Below are positions 1 through 11,395 of a stretch of 64,000 bases of DNA, in pieces. The DNA comes from Lineus longissimus. Taxonomy: Eukaryota > Nemertea > Pilidiophora > Heteronemertea > Lineidae. The first letter of the stretch is position 1. The number at the start of each line of letters is the position of its first letter. A model generated the notes under the pieces. It saw only the letters and a list, made by a program, of their open reading frames with translations. It was not told the origin of the DNA and searched no databases. The position numbers were made by a program, and so were the translations under genes. The DNA lies in the NCBI RefSeq assembly GCF_910592395.1, contig NC_088313.1, positions 9,178,501 through 9,242,500 on the forward strand, read 5' to 3'.

Positions 1-328
1 AAAACCTGTAAGATATATGATGTATCCTTGCTATGAGTACCTACCACAAAAGTTTTATCGAAAACAAGTCACTAATAAGCGAGATATCACACTTTTTAGA
101 TATCCACATTTGGCCCCCTGGTGGCCAAGTAGAGAATCAGATCGGACAGAAATTTAGTGTCACGGGTCATCTGACCTAGTGGGTCATGTGTACAAAGTTC
201 TAAGTTCATAGGCCTAGCGGTTAAAAAACGTGCCACTGTTTTTGAACTAGGATACGACGGACAACGACGACGACGGACGACGGACACTGCAGTATTGCAT
301 AGACTCCCCTACGGTGACTGAGCCAAAA
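1..328 (+). repeat. Dispersed repeat with GACGGACG tail, copy 1
   Basis: This stretch aligns by eye with 4700-5048: shared blocks include a segment around 'gagatatcacactttt', one around 'tggccccctggtggccaag', one around 'ggtcatctgacctag', then a (GACGACGG)n tract and an end of the type '...gagccaaaaa'. The left end lies outside the window. No coding potential is convincing; the 63-codon frame here is read through the repeat. It is probably a non-autonomous dispersed element. Confidence 0.7.
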
Positions 329-1372
329 AGTGAAAACAGATCATATCATATTCCTTGGGATAAATTAAAATAGGAGTGCGGGAACAAGGTTTTTTAGCAG
401 GAGGAAAGCGAGAACATTTTGCGCCGTCGTATTCCGATTTGGCTGGTTAGTGGTGAAATCTGCTTTTAATTTTGCAAATTAACATATTCGTTTCTCTAGT
501 TCTAACGTTGTCTGAATTAAAGATGCTTTCCCAATGCTTGACTGGTCTGGCAAGAGGCATTGCCAGGAAAACGTGACGTCATTTTGGCCATTCTTCTTAC
601 CGCACGCCCTCTCTCTCCGTAAAAGTTCCTGACATGGTGTGAAGTGGGAGGGCGCACAATTGGAACCACACTGCCGCGATGTTAATAGTTTCTATTTATA
701 GAATTCAGCGGCAGAGATTTTAGGCACGGAAAAAGTGGATTAACTCGACTAATCTCAATGGATTTTACCCAGGAATGTTTTCAAGGCGAGAGAAACATCT
801 GATTTAAGTACTGCGCTTATTAGATTTCATGTTCAGGCCGAAGATTGGCCTAAAACGTGGACGAAAAGAGTGCATTATCGAGTGTTGGAGAGGTCACGTG
901 ATTGGACAAGAAACTTTTAGCTGTCAACATCAATGGCTATAATAAATATACTCCTACAGAATAGTAGAACTAATAGAACTAATTTCCGAAGTTTCCAATA
1001 GTTTGAACACAAATCAAAACATCGCCCATCAGCTGGACTCAGATCTGCATAAATTACGATAAATAATGAAGTCGTCGCTTCAATTTCGCAAAGAAAGTTG
1101 ACTCCATTCGAAGGTTGTTTTGACCAAATTCTGTTGAACTCATCGTTGTGAGGGCATTTGAACACATTCTCGTTGATCTTTTCTATAAACGTGTAAAGTT
1201 TCGTACCAAAATACGTTTCCGTAAAGGCTTAAAAAGAAAATTTGTCACTTACAAAATCATCGCGCCGGTAGAAATAAAAAGGTCACCGCCATTTTCTTGA
1301 TGATAGTACTCCAGGTAACCGGCGGGAAATTTAAAGCGGGGTCATCCGGGGTCAAACAACAGTTTTGCTCAC
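329..1372. other. Stretch with no recognised feature
   Basis: AT-rich unique-looking DNA. Reading both strands I see no protein similarity, no clear inverted repeat and no RNA gene. Short ORFs here have no recognisable motifs. Confidence 0.5.
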
Positions 1373-1752
1373 TACCGCCAACTGGTGATATATATCCACA
1401 CTAATCTATTTTATATCAAAACTTCTGTATCATGAAGACCTTTTCAACTTTATTTCGAGCTTTTATCTGCTGGAATAGAGCGTCAAAAAATTGTTTTTTC
1501 ATTTACGCATTTTGCCCCCTGGGGAGCTGAATTTGAGACGAATCGCCCAAATTTTTTTCCGAAAGCAACATTTTCTGCGGTGTTTATAAGCAAGACTAGA
1601 TTTGAAGTGCCTCGGTTGTATGATTACAAAATGCCCAACTTTGCCTACAGATGGATGGATGGATGGAAGGATGGCAGGATGGGTGGAAGGACGGACACCA
1701 ATCGAATAGCTATTTGACTAGCTCCGCTGACTTTGTCAGCTGAGCTAAAAAA
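1373..1752 (+). repeat. Dispersed repeat with GATGGATGG tail
   Basis: The first 130 bases ('accgccaactggtgatat...', 'atctgctggaata') match 2921-3035. The segment then runs through a (GGAT)n-like tract at 1651-1690 and ends in '...cagctgagctaaaa'. That ending is the same type as the end of the 2921-3560 copy ('caggtgagctaaaa'). It is a member of the same repeat clan as the GACGGACG-tailed elements. Confidence 0.6.
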
Positions 1753-2920
1753 AATCGGGCCCTCCAGATTCCCCCAAAATGGCCAAAGGGCTCCAAAGTT
1801 GACAATTTTTTTCTTTATAATTTGCAAATCTCTAACCTGGAAATTGTGTTGGGTCCCGAAATTAGATTCAAGAAAAACCAAACTTTGAAGAAATCGGCCC
1901 AATAGTTTTTGCACAGCGACCCAAAGGGCAGTCAGTGACATTTACTTATGAATCCGACTATAGGCCTATTATAAACTATAAAAGCACTGATGACAGCTGT
2001 GCTACACTTTCATCATTATCATCATCTACTTTAGTCAACCAGCTCAGATGACCTTTCTTGGGGCAGTGATCGGTAACGGTGAACTCCTTCCGACCCAACC
2101 ATGCCAACAGGCAAATGTTTGCATTCGTGTCTCCGTGTATCATGGATTCATGTGTATACTAACACCGTTGTTGTGTTGACACACTGACTGACTCCGACTG
2201 TGTACATTTCTACAGCGACGAAAAACGATCACAAAAATGGTTCGTGACATGTTTAAAAAAATTAAAGCAAGTGTTTTTAGTAGAGGTTTACCTAATGAGT
2301 AGCGTCTGGGTGATTATAAACAATTAACTTGTGTTTAAAAGCCCACATTGTAATGAAAGGTTCCGGCTTGACGCTAATCTCCACTGACGGCAGCCGCCAT
2401 TTTGCCATACTCTCGAAACTTTGGGATCGTCAAATGCAATGGAAATCACATAATTTCTGACACACACTGCTACAATTCATCATTTTATTGTTCTTTCACA
2501 GTATTATTACGCCACCCCGATTCGCAAGGCAGCTTGTACCAACTGGCTCTGCATTGACTATCCCCATTCCAAGCCGAAGAACAGTGTGACAAGTTTCTCA
2601 TTTTACCTTCCAATCACAGTCAAAGTTTTCTAAAACAACCGGCAATGAGGACAAACTAATAATCTCAAACCAATCACAAGAATGTAATCAACACATACGA
2701 CCTCATCCGAAGAGCGGATGATTAAGTTTTAGCATTGATTCAAGGTGATTTAATTCCTTCTTCGTCTCGCTTCAAATTCATAAAATGGCTGTCTTCCATA
2801 CTTGTAGTATGCAGATCTAGTGGCGCAGTACAACACTGCGCATCTGGGATACCCCAACGGATTGCCTCGAACCGCGAAATTCAAAACTGCTGGCAATGTG
2901 CCAACTGACATTTTTGCACA
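1753..2920. other. Stretch with no recognised feature
   Basis: Unique-looking AT-rich DNA. No supported gene, RNA gene or repeat boundary was found. Confidence 0.5.
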
Positions 2921-3560
2921 ATACCGCCACCTAGTGATATGAAACGAAATTAATCTATTTAATATCGAAACCTCTATATCATGCCGACCTCTTAAACTTC
3001 ATTTCAAACTTCAATCTGCTGGAATAAAGAAAATGGGCTTTTTTAACCTTGACCTACTTATACCTGAATAGTAGGTCACACTGACCTAAATCTGTGTCAA
3101 CATGTAGAGATGCCCAATAGGTGTCTACATATCAAATTTAGAGCGTCTATGACCAATAGCAAAAAAACGTGCCATGATCAAAGAAATTTTAGAGTTCGAC
3201 CTCTGTGACCTTGAAATGAAGGTCAAATCAAAAACCCGTGTGATATGTGATGTAACTTTATTAGATACACCCACCATAAAATTTTCATCGCTCTAGCTAT
3301 AACCATAAGCTTCAAAATGACAAAAATAGGTTTTCAAAGAGCACCCCCTATATGGCAGACCAGCAGTCAAATTGCGCTGATTTTCATTCTGAAGGAAGGT
3401 CTTGCCTAGGGGTACCCACACACCAAGTATGAACTTTCTGGGTCAAGCGGTTAAGAAACGTGCCACGATTTTGTCAAAAGTTAACGACGGACGACGACGA
3501 CGACGACGGACGCCAGACGCCGCGGTATCGTATTAACTCACCTGACAGGTGAGCTAAAAA
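2921..3560 (+). repeat. Dispersed repeat with GACGACGG tail, long copy
   Basis: It begins with a block shared with 1373-1500. It continues through several 'gaccttgaa..gaaggtcaaatcaaaaa' type blocks shared with 4440-4760, then a (GACGACGACGGACG) tract at 3484-3522, and ends 'cacctgacaggtgagctaaaa'. The last bases before the A-run form a small palindrome (cacctgacaggtg). This copy shows that the two tail types belong to one family. Confidence 0.65.
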
Positions 3561-4439
3561 GTTAGTTCACTGAATTCCTCCAAATAAGTGAGTTTTGTGT
3601 AGTATCAGTGAATTTTTTGTACAGCATTGTATGCCTCTGTTTGTAAGCAAACCCTTGCCTTGGATTGGACTACTTTCATGATATTTTGAATGCTTTTGGT
3701 GATGATTTGATGTAAAGGGGTACACCGTTCGTGGGGCTTGTCCTTTAAGGCCCGCCATCGTGCACCTAAAATGGCAAGAAGGCGCGCAATAATACACCCA
3801 CTTTGCAAAAGACAATTTGAAATTTGGCGTGCCTCCAACTTTCCTCACATGACCACTCGACTAAAATGGTGGAGCGCAAAGCCAAAATAGACTCACCAAA
3901 ATCGGTGTTTTGTTGTCTTTTGACATGTAACCGCCCGATTCCTTGTCTCATTGTTTATATGGGCAGTAATCATCCCTAACTGATTCATTCTAAGACTTTT
4001 ATAACACATTGTTGTTACACGCTGGCATATTTTTTCGCATTATCGCAATGAAAAGATCGCGAATACACACGCCGCTACATTGATCGATGATTCATGCAAA
4101 TGTGTTCAGGTCATGCAGGTTCGTGCTTTCTGAATGGCTCAGATCAGTGTGACGTCATAGACTTGTGCCATATTTAGGGTTGTTGATAAACATTGACACG
4201 GCCAAGTCACAATATTCACTTACTTATTTTTGTGGAAAAAATGGTGCACCTACCTCTTTCTAGGTGTCCAAAAAGATTTGTGCACCGAGCATGTTTTAGG
4301 TGCACCTGCATTTTTCAAGCAAATCACAACTCCTGCATTTGTAATCTTACTTGTGGTCCAATTAAATAATGAAAAGGCCAGGGGCCATTGTGCTCACCAG
4401 TATTTAGGTAACGACTTAATTGACAATGGACCTTGAAAA
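3561..4439. other. Stretch with no recognised feature
   Basis: Unique-looking DNA with several overlapping short frames on both strands. None shows a domain, signal peptide or codon pattern that would support a gene. Confidence 0.5.
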
Positions 4440-4690
4440 GTAGGTCAAATCAAAAACTGTATAATATGTAATAATGTATATCAAAAACAAATCAAATCAC
4501 TAATTTAAGTGAGATATCACACTTTTTGTGCTTTCAGTTTTGGCCCCCTGGTGGCCAAGTCAAGAATCATATCAGACCAAAATTTGCTGTCAGTGATCAT
4601 CTGACCTAGGGGGTCATGCATAAAAACTCTCAAGGTCATAGCCCTACCAGTTAAGAAACATGCCACATGCAGTTGCACTCAAACGGCAAA
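4440..4690 (+). repeat. GACGGACG-family repeat, truncated copy
   Basis: This is a partial copy in direct orientation just before the fuller copy at 4691-5048. It shares the gagatatcacacttttt, tggccccctggtggccaag and ctgacctagggggtcatgc blocks but ends before the GACG tract. Confidence 0.6.
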
Positions 4691-5048
4691 TTTACGCCAT
4701 TTGACCTCTTTGACCTTGAAAAGCAAGTCAAATCAAAAATACGTATGATATGTGATATATCCTTGCTAGGAGGACCTACCATAAAAATGTTATCAAAAAC
4801 AAATCACTAATAAGTGAGATATCACACTATTTATGCTTTGGCCCCCTGGTGGCCAAGTAAAGAATCAGAGCGGACCGAAATTCAGTGTCAAAGGTCATCT
4901 GACCTAGGGGGTCATGCATACAAAGTTTTGAGTCCATAGCCCCATCGGTTAAGAAACGTGTCACTGTTTTTGAATACGACGGACGACGACGACGGACGAC
5001 AGACACTGCGGTGTTGTATAGACTCACCGTACCGGTGAGCCAAAAATC
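4691..5048 (+). repeat. GACGGACG-family repeat, fuller copy
   Basis: Collinear with 1-328. It contains the (GACGACGACGG)n tract at 4978-5008 and the end 'caccgtaccggtgagccaaaaa', whose 'caccgtaccggtg' is again a short palindrome. Copies at 3540 and 5025 have different bases in the palindrome but keep the symmetry. Confidence 0.7.
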
Positions 5049-5497
5049 CACTAATACACACTGCCGTAAGTGCAGTTATTATTAAATTTGGTATTCATAG
5101 TATTTGTATATCAGTCTACACAACGGCAATGTTGAAATTTGTATTTAGTTCCGGTACGTGTTTGTGCAACTGGAATTTTTTTAATTCAATTACAAATTCA
5201 AATCTTTAAAGAACGGTGTAGGCCTTTAAAACATTACTTTTCTATCATGGTTAACTTACGCTGCTGTGAAAAGGCCTTTTCAAAATAGTGGAAATTTATT
5301 TTCGCATATGGTTTATTGCAAGCAATTCATCGTGTTTCAGAATAGGCACAGAAATAGGAAATGGTACAGTACCACTTTTTGAGTTTTCCCCCCATTCAAT
5401 GATTGCGCTAAATACAGCAAGCCAAAACGCATGACTGGTCACTGCGAAAACAAACTTCTTTGAATTGTCAATAATGTTGTTGAACCACAGTGGGTTA

Positions 5498-6352
5498 ATA
5501 TTCTCCATGATGTAAGAGTGTTATATACTAAGTGCTGAAACTTAGCTGACTCGAGTTTCAAAGCGTGAAATTTGAGCGACTTCAACCGGCAGACAGTGCA
5601 TGCATAAACTCCAAAAATAGCATCGCAAAGCGAGCATAACCCCTCAGCCTATTAAGGTTGAAGGTGAGATAATGGTGAAGTTGGCTTAGTGGAGTGGCTA
5701 GTTTGCATATGGAAATTAAAATTGTGGAAACCTATTTTGAGGATGTGAGCGTGGCGGCCATATTGAATTCGAATCGCGCTGATTTTCGAAAGGAATTTCC
5801 CCTTACAAAACTGCATTAGGCCTACACCCACTAAAAATTGATTCCATCCTCCAAGCCGTTCTCCTCGAAATTGACGGAAACCGATTTCAAGCATGTTGCC
5901 CTGGTGACCATATTGAGAATCAGAACGAGCCGGTTTTCGAAAGGAACCTTCCTCTAGTCACCGCCAACGAACATAGCAAAAATGAATTTGATCGGACGAA
6001 CGGTTCTCCTCAAAATTGACGGAAACCGATTTCAAGCATGTTGCCCTGGTGACCATATTGAGAATCGGAACAAGCCCGTTTTTGAAAGGAACTTTCCTCT
6101 AGTCACCCCCAATGTACATACCAAAAATTGAATTCATTGTCAAAACCCTTTTCCTAGAAATCGACGGAAACCAAGTAGCAGATGCCCGCCCGGACGGACG
6201 GCGCACTAGACGACAATACCCCTCTAGCCCATTTGGGCTGAGGGGTAAAAACTATTCTCTAACAAGCTACTTACTCTCAAGTTACTCTTTATATATCCAT
6301 TAAGACCATTGTACTCCAAACTGGATCAGTCATTAAAAGCGCCATTATCTGG
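5498..6352 (-). repeat. Dispersed repeat, inverted copy interrupted by a TIR element
   Basis: The outer parts (5498-5625 and 6248-6352) are the reverse complement of 7063-7190 and 6797-6908. They represent one dispersed repeat that was split by the element at 5637-6247. A third copy in direct orientation is at 7305-7465. Shared blocks include 'ttacatcatg', 'cgctcaaatttca' and 'acttgagagtaagtagct'. Confidence 0.7.
5637..6247. mobile_element. Element with 12-bp TIRs and internal tandem units
   Basis: The ends are 'taacccctcagcc' (5637-5649) and 'ggctgaggggta' (6236-6247), an inverted repeat. The interior holds three imperfect tandem units of about 130-150 bp, recognisable by 'aaattgacggaaaccgattt' near 5870 and 6015 and a diverged third copy near 6155. 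A 'cggacggacgg' tract lies near 6190. No transposase is present, so this looks like a non-autonomous DNA transposon nested in another repeat. Confidence 0.6.
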
Positions 6353-6796
6353 TTTCGAAATGGCGAAAAGCAAGGTCATCTGACTTGAACACAGCATTCT
6401 GTGATGTCACAATTAACGAAAAATAGACCCCAAATTGGATCGGAAACATTTCATTACCCAAACCAGAAACTTATGGCGAGAAATTTGCCAACCCTAGCTG
6501 TTTCTGCCCAACTGTGCAATAACTCGATTAACCTCTAACCTCACCCGCCTATATAAGTACTAGTCTTTGTTTCGTGAATGGTTAGAGTCGATGTTCGCAT
6601 GCACAATGTTGGGCAGTCCGCAAGTATTTCGATTGTTCTAGAACTCAGATTTAGAAACGAACCTTGGCAAGTTGGTCCATTCGCTGCTGATGTCGCGACA
6701 ATAGACATTCATTCACATGATTCCAAAGAACCGAAAGAGAGCGTGCATTATCTATTTCGGAACCTCAATGCGTATTCTTTGGTCGTTCGGGATAAT

Positions 6797-7190
6797 GTGC
6801 GCTTTTGATGACTATCAAATTTTGTGATCCAATTTGGAGTACAACTGCAATGGTCTGAATGGATAGCCTACATGAGGAGTCACTTGAGAGCAAGTAGCTT
6901 AGTATAGAACCTTTTACACCAGGCGGAGGAAGTCATTGTTGGCCCAAACCAACCCAAATATAGGCACAACAAACCAAAGATCATGTGGTGTGCGACCTGA
7001 GGGTCTTTTGTTTGCTGCTTGTTCACTGTGGCCAACAGTGGCTTCCTCCGCCTGGTGTGAGGGTGTCTATAGAATAGTTTTTTGAGTTTATGCATGCACG
7101 GTAAAATCGCTCAAATTTCAAGCTTGGAAACTAATGCTGGCCAAGTTTCAGCACTTAGTATAACACTCTTACATCATGATCTTACTTTTG
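6797..7190 (+). repeat. Dispersed repeat, direct copy interrupted by a MITE
   Basis: Homologous to the reverse complement of 5498-6352 and to 7305-7465. The copy is split at about 6910-7062 by the small inverted-repeat element listed separately. Confidence 0.7.
6916..7058. mobile_element. 143-bp MITE with 17-bp perfect TIRs
   Basis: The left end 'acaccaggcggaggaag' (6916-6932) is the exact reverse complement of the right end (7042-7058). Similarity continues inward in imperfect form ('tcattgttgg' against 'ccactgttgg'). The element sits inside a repeat whose uninterrupted homologue is at 7305-7465, so the insertion boundaries are supported by comparison. The superfamily is not assignable. Confidence 0.75.
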
Positions 7191-7304
7191 GTTTATTGTG
7201 ACATCACAGCAGGCTATGTCCACATCGGATCTTACAAGATGTTGTACGGTAGCTTATTGCTATTTTGTTACATCGATGATGCTAATTGGGTGGTTCGGTT
7301 TTTT

Positions 7305-7465
7305 GTGAGCTTTTAATGACCATTTGTGGTCCGATTTGGAGTTCAACGGATACATGAGGAGTAACTTGAGAGTAAGTAGCTCGGTATATATAGTTTGGGA
7401 ATTTCGCATGCATGCATGCACTGTCTGCCTGTTGAAGTCGCTCAAATTTCATGATTTGAGAGTCA
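7305..7465 (+). repeat. Dispersed repeat, uninterrupted third copy
   Basis: Matches the flanks of both nested elements upstream ('gacttttaatgacca...', 'cgctcaaatttcatg'). This copy has neither internal insertion and serves as the local empty-site reference. Confidence 0.65.
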
Positions 7466-7660
7466 CATGGTCAAGGCGACCAATTTTCCTTACTTTATAT
7501 ATTGGAACTGATCGACCAGTAGTCTTAAAACTTAAGACGATAAAAGAAAAAAATACTTCAAAGAAGCTTTCTTTTACCGTCTTAACTCTCTCATCAGCGG
7601 CCATTACTCAGAAAAAACGTATTCGTATCAAGTACGTAATAAACACAGTGCATGCGCTTA

Positions 7661-8132
7661 AGGCCAGAGTCCTCTATTAAAACATGTGTACATTACGTGT
7701 ACATTGTTGTGCATAGGTTTTGGTAAAAAAAATACTCATTGGACCAATCAATCTGCACAAAATTTTATATGTGTCAAGAAGAACCCTTTGCCAATAGCAT
7801 AATAAAGTTTTAAAAAATTCCAATACCGATTGCCTGAGAAAAAAAGATTTCCGTACACCATATCCATCAAAACGTCACTGGCGCATTGATATGGCCCTGT
7901 CAAAGTACAAGTTCTAAACTGACCAGTGAGACCACATTTTCTTAAATATATTATCAAAAAGCATATTTCTGTGATGGCCTGACTCTGTAGATTAAGAATC
8001 AACCACAGATTGAGAATTAATTCCACTTTGGTCCATCCCAGCTATGTATTTACCACAACTTGACATTTTGATAAGCTCTATGTGACTGTGCCACACTTCC
8101 GGTCGTGGATGAATACAGGTCTCTGCCCTACT
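7661..8132. repeat. 472-bp tandem duplication, unit 1
   Basis: 'aggccagagtcctc' starts at 7661 and again at 8133, and 'ctctgccct' ends each unit 472 bp apart. The units differ at only a few positions, for example an added T in the 'aaaaatttccaat' run of unit 2. The minus-strand frames in each unit are simply copied along and show no domain. Confidence 0.85.
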
Positions 8133-8603
8133 AGGCCAGAGTCCTCTATTAAAACATGTGTACATTACGTGTACATTGTTGTGCATAGGTTTTGGTAAAA
8201 AAAATACTCATTGGACCAATCAATCTGCACAAAATTTTATATGTGTCAAGAAGAACCCTTTGCCAATAGCAAAATAAAGTTTTAAAAAATTTCCAATACC
8301 GATTGCCTGAGAAAAAAAGATTTCCGTACACCATATCCATCAAAACGTCACTGGCGCATTGATATGGCCCTGTCAAAGTACAAGTTCTAAACTGACCAGT
8401 GAGACCACATTTTCTTAAATATATTATCAAAAAGCATATTTCTGTGATGGCCTGACTCTGTAGATTAAGAATCAACCACAGATTGAGAATTAATTCCACT
8501 TTGGTCCATCCCAGCTATGTATTTACCACAACTTGACATTTTGATAAGCTCTATGTGACTGTGCCACACTTCCGGTCGTGGATGAATACAGGTCTCTGCC
8601 CTT
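8133..8603. repeat. 472-bp tandem duplication, unit 2
   Basis: Near-identical direct copy of 7661-8132. The high identity suggests a recent local duplication. Confidence 0.85.
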
Positions 8604-9076
8604 AAACCACAACATGAATTGCTTTTAAAACACTACCATGTTAACAAGTACCTTAGCGGTTGATGAAAAACATATTTTAAAGCCAAATCGATAGACGGAA
8701 ATTAGTTAAAATCTCGAGTGAATTTGGAGGCCGTTTCGAAACCAACTTGATTTCGAAGACGGCTCGTTTCAGACAGTCTAAAAATAGGTTAAGAGATTAC
8801 ATCTCCTCGCAAAAACATGTCATTGCGATTGCATGTTACATGTATAAACTGCCGACAACAACGTCAAAACCTCGTCAAAATTACTGTGACAAAAAAAGAG
8901 CATTAAGATTCATTTTCTTATCTTTCTGAAATTACAAAAGAATATTATCAATCACCAATGGAATGACCCTATTGAGAAATTTGATGTAATTTTTGTTTTT
9001 ATTTAATCGTTATCGGTCACCTCCTCACATATTGCTGCCAGGGGTGAAAGACTTCGGTAAAGGTGAGGAGGGTGCG
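8604..9076. other. Stretch with no recognised feature
   Basis: AT-rich unique DNA up to the start of the hairpin element at 9077. No gene is supported. Confidence 0.45.
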
Positions 9077-9540
9077 TAAGAAAGCAGGAATGGACCGAAA
9101 CAGACCAAACCGGGCCGGAACGGAGTTAAAATTTGCCGAAACGGAGCTTCTAGTGTTTTTAAATGGCATCTATAGTCAAGATAGGGCCCCTGAATTATAA
9201 ATTATGTTCATATAATGAAGATTAGACTTCTTTTCCATGATAGCCCCTAAATATTTAATGAGGACTAAATTTACTTTCACGCAGAGCTGAAGTGACGTCA
9301 TCAGTTCTTGTGCAGTATAAGCGCCGTCTGCTACTGGAATCGACCAAATCGGGCAATATCATCAATATGAATATCACGATGGAAAAGAAGTCTGATCTTC
9401 ATTATATGAACATAATTTATAATTCAGGGGCCCTATCTTGCCTATAGATGCCATTTAAAACCACGAGAAGCTCCGTTTCGGCAAATTTTAACTCCGTTCC
9501 GGCCCGTTTTGGTTCGTTTCGGTCCGTTCCTGCTTTCTTA
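9077..9540. mobile_element. Foldback element, 162-bp inverted arms
   Basis: The left arm (9077-9238, starting 'taagaaagcagg') is the imperfect reverse complement of the right arm (9379-9540, ending 'cctgctttctta'). The two are equal in length and have few mismatches. The loop is 140 bp. Within each arm there are repeated 'ccgaaac.ga' words. No transposase is present. Consistent with a hairpin-type MITE. Confidence 0.8.
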
Positions 9541-10715
9541 TGAACCGGGTGAGGAGATTGATAACTGCACGTGACAATAATATTGACGGTGGAAGATGCC
9601 GGCTTTGCGATTTTCTCGTCAATAGTGTCCAAATATGACTTTATTTCTTAGTTGATTTCGAATTTGGTGCATATAAACACTGTACAGCTACATAAAGAAT
9701 ACATTAATTTGGTAGATTATGCAGATACATGTTCACTTTTTATAAAATTTGCAGTTTTTCCGGGTTCTTTGATATGCAAATGCACATTTCCACGTGCTTT
9801 CATCTACGCGGTATTTCTGATATCCTTGCATCAACGTATATATGGCGTAAATCCGATTGTCTCAGCCAATATACGTCCATGGTTCATTCGACTAATCATG
9901 GAGGTATTATTAATAATACGAGACAAGACCACTAATGAATATTCATAGGTTGGAGGGTCGAGGCCTATCTATTAGACGAGTGCATGTTTTTTACTCTCAA
10001 GTACATATTTGGAGAGGTATTGAAAAAATATTTGCTGTGGCAAGTCTACAGATATAAATAAATTGTTTGGTAAAAAAAATAATTTTGAATTTTGACAACC
10101 TGGCCATAGGGGGGGGGGTGGTTCAAATTTGGAGTGAAAATGGCCGAAATGGGTAAAAATGTCCACTTGTGTCAAACTTGTCAATTTTTAAAAAAATTTC
10201 CGTGGTCAATCACCAATTTCCATCGCACCAGTTACTCGCAAGACTAACCCGTATATCATATCCGAATTTCAGTTTCACTACCTGACGCATTCTTTGATGG
10301 CGGGCATTTTAAATAACTGGAAATGGCTTGGAAAATCAATTGTGGTCTTGTCTCATACCTATGGACTAGCCTAGGCCTAATCGACATGTATTGTACTACA
10401 TATTATTTTCATATCAACTCGTGATCTACACGAACATAATGAAAGTAGAAACTGTACTAAAGAAGCACTCAAAACAATCGTAAAACTAAAAGTCAACCAA
10501 AATTATCTGGAAGGTAACCTCTGCATTCTGCTTTTGCTGCAGTATCGTTCCTCCTTTGGTTTGTTTTTGTAAAAACACATCGCACGTGGGATTGTCGCTT
10601 GTGCAAATAACAACATTGTCGGAATGGGCAATAACAATTTTAGCCTCGTACAATTAAGCCCCGCGTGGTGGCGCTGAGGCGGCCGCTGTATCCAATCTGC
10701 GATGGTGACTTTTGA
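9541..10715. other. Stretch with no recognised feature
   Basis: Unique-looking DNA containing a G-run at 10111-10120. Short overlapping frames near 9652-9948 show no recognisable domain. No gene is supported. Confidence 0.45.
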
Positions 10716-11150
10716 ACACCCACTTTCCAGGTTTTCCCGATAGTGGCGCCACTGTCTAATCGTGAACAATGTAACAGTCGTTGTAGTATTATATGCACCG
10801 AGCATATCCGTGAGTTATATGAAAAAAGTATTCCACTAAAAAAGATGTAGGCTACTTTGGCATAAAGAATTCAGTCACAAAATATCCAACTTTTATCGCC
10901 GTTTTAAGAATTTCATTATGTTCGCTCTCCAAGATACTTTTTTAAATGCTTTAAATACTTTTTTAAATGTTTACTTATTCGTATCTTGCATGTATTGTAT
11001 TCTTTATGCCAAAATACATCCTTTATCTAAATATTTTTTAATATAACTCACGGATGATCGGTGCATACTACAACGACTGTTTGACTTTTCGTATTATTAC
11101 TCACGCTTAGACAGTGGCGCCTTTATCGGGAAAAGTAGGCAAGTGGGTGT
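10716..11150. mobile_element. Foldback element, ~150-bp inverted arms
   Basis: The arms are 10716-10870 and 11000-11150. Matching blocks include 'acacccactt' with 'aagtgggtgt', 'agtggcgccactgtcta' with 'tagacagtggcgcc', 'tccgtgagttatat' with 'atataactcacgga', and 'ggcataaagaat' with 'attctttatgcc'. The loop is about 130 bp. It is more diverged than the 9077 element. Confidence 0.75.
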
Positions 11151-11177
11151 GCATTGAGATTTCACGGGGAATGAAAT

Positions 11178-11309
11178 TAGGGAGTTTTCACGAAGCCACC
11201 GAAACGTCAACGCGAACGTCTATCCCACTGTCTGACCTCCTCATAACGATGTCGAACAAAAGGATAGGCGTTCGCGTTGGCGTTCCGAGAACTTTTCGAA
11301 AACTCCCTA
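11178..11309. mobile_element. 132-bp MITE with 12-bp TIRs
   Basis: The ends 'tagggagttttc' (11178-11189) and 'gaaaactcccta' (11298-11309) are perfect inverted repeats. A second inverted block lies inside: 'caacgcgaacgtctatcc' against 'ggataggcgttcgcgttg'. No coding sequence. Confidence 0.7.
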
Positions 11310-11395
11310 TCGTAAACAAACGCACGTGCGCAGTTCAATGGTCAACAAATGCACGTTGGTGATTGCGGACTTGGTTTTTCCCCGGTTTTTTAAAG
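11310..11395 (+). repeat. Short dispersed repeat shared with 29041-29125
   Basis: 'gtaaacaaacgcacgtgcgcag' type sequence followed by a 'gga.ttgg.ttttccc' block occurs in the same order at 29041-29125. Two diverged copies in one window indicate a dispersed repeat. Confidence 0.5.

Noticed and set aside
8149-8499. 92- and 116-codon minus ORFs in the 472-bp duplication as paralogous genes
   Set aside because: They are copies of the same DNA, with an indel changing the ends. There is no domain and no start context.
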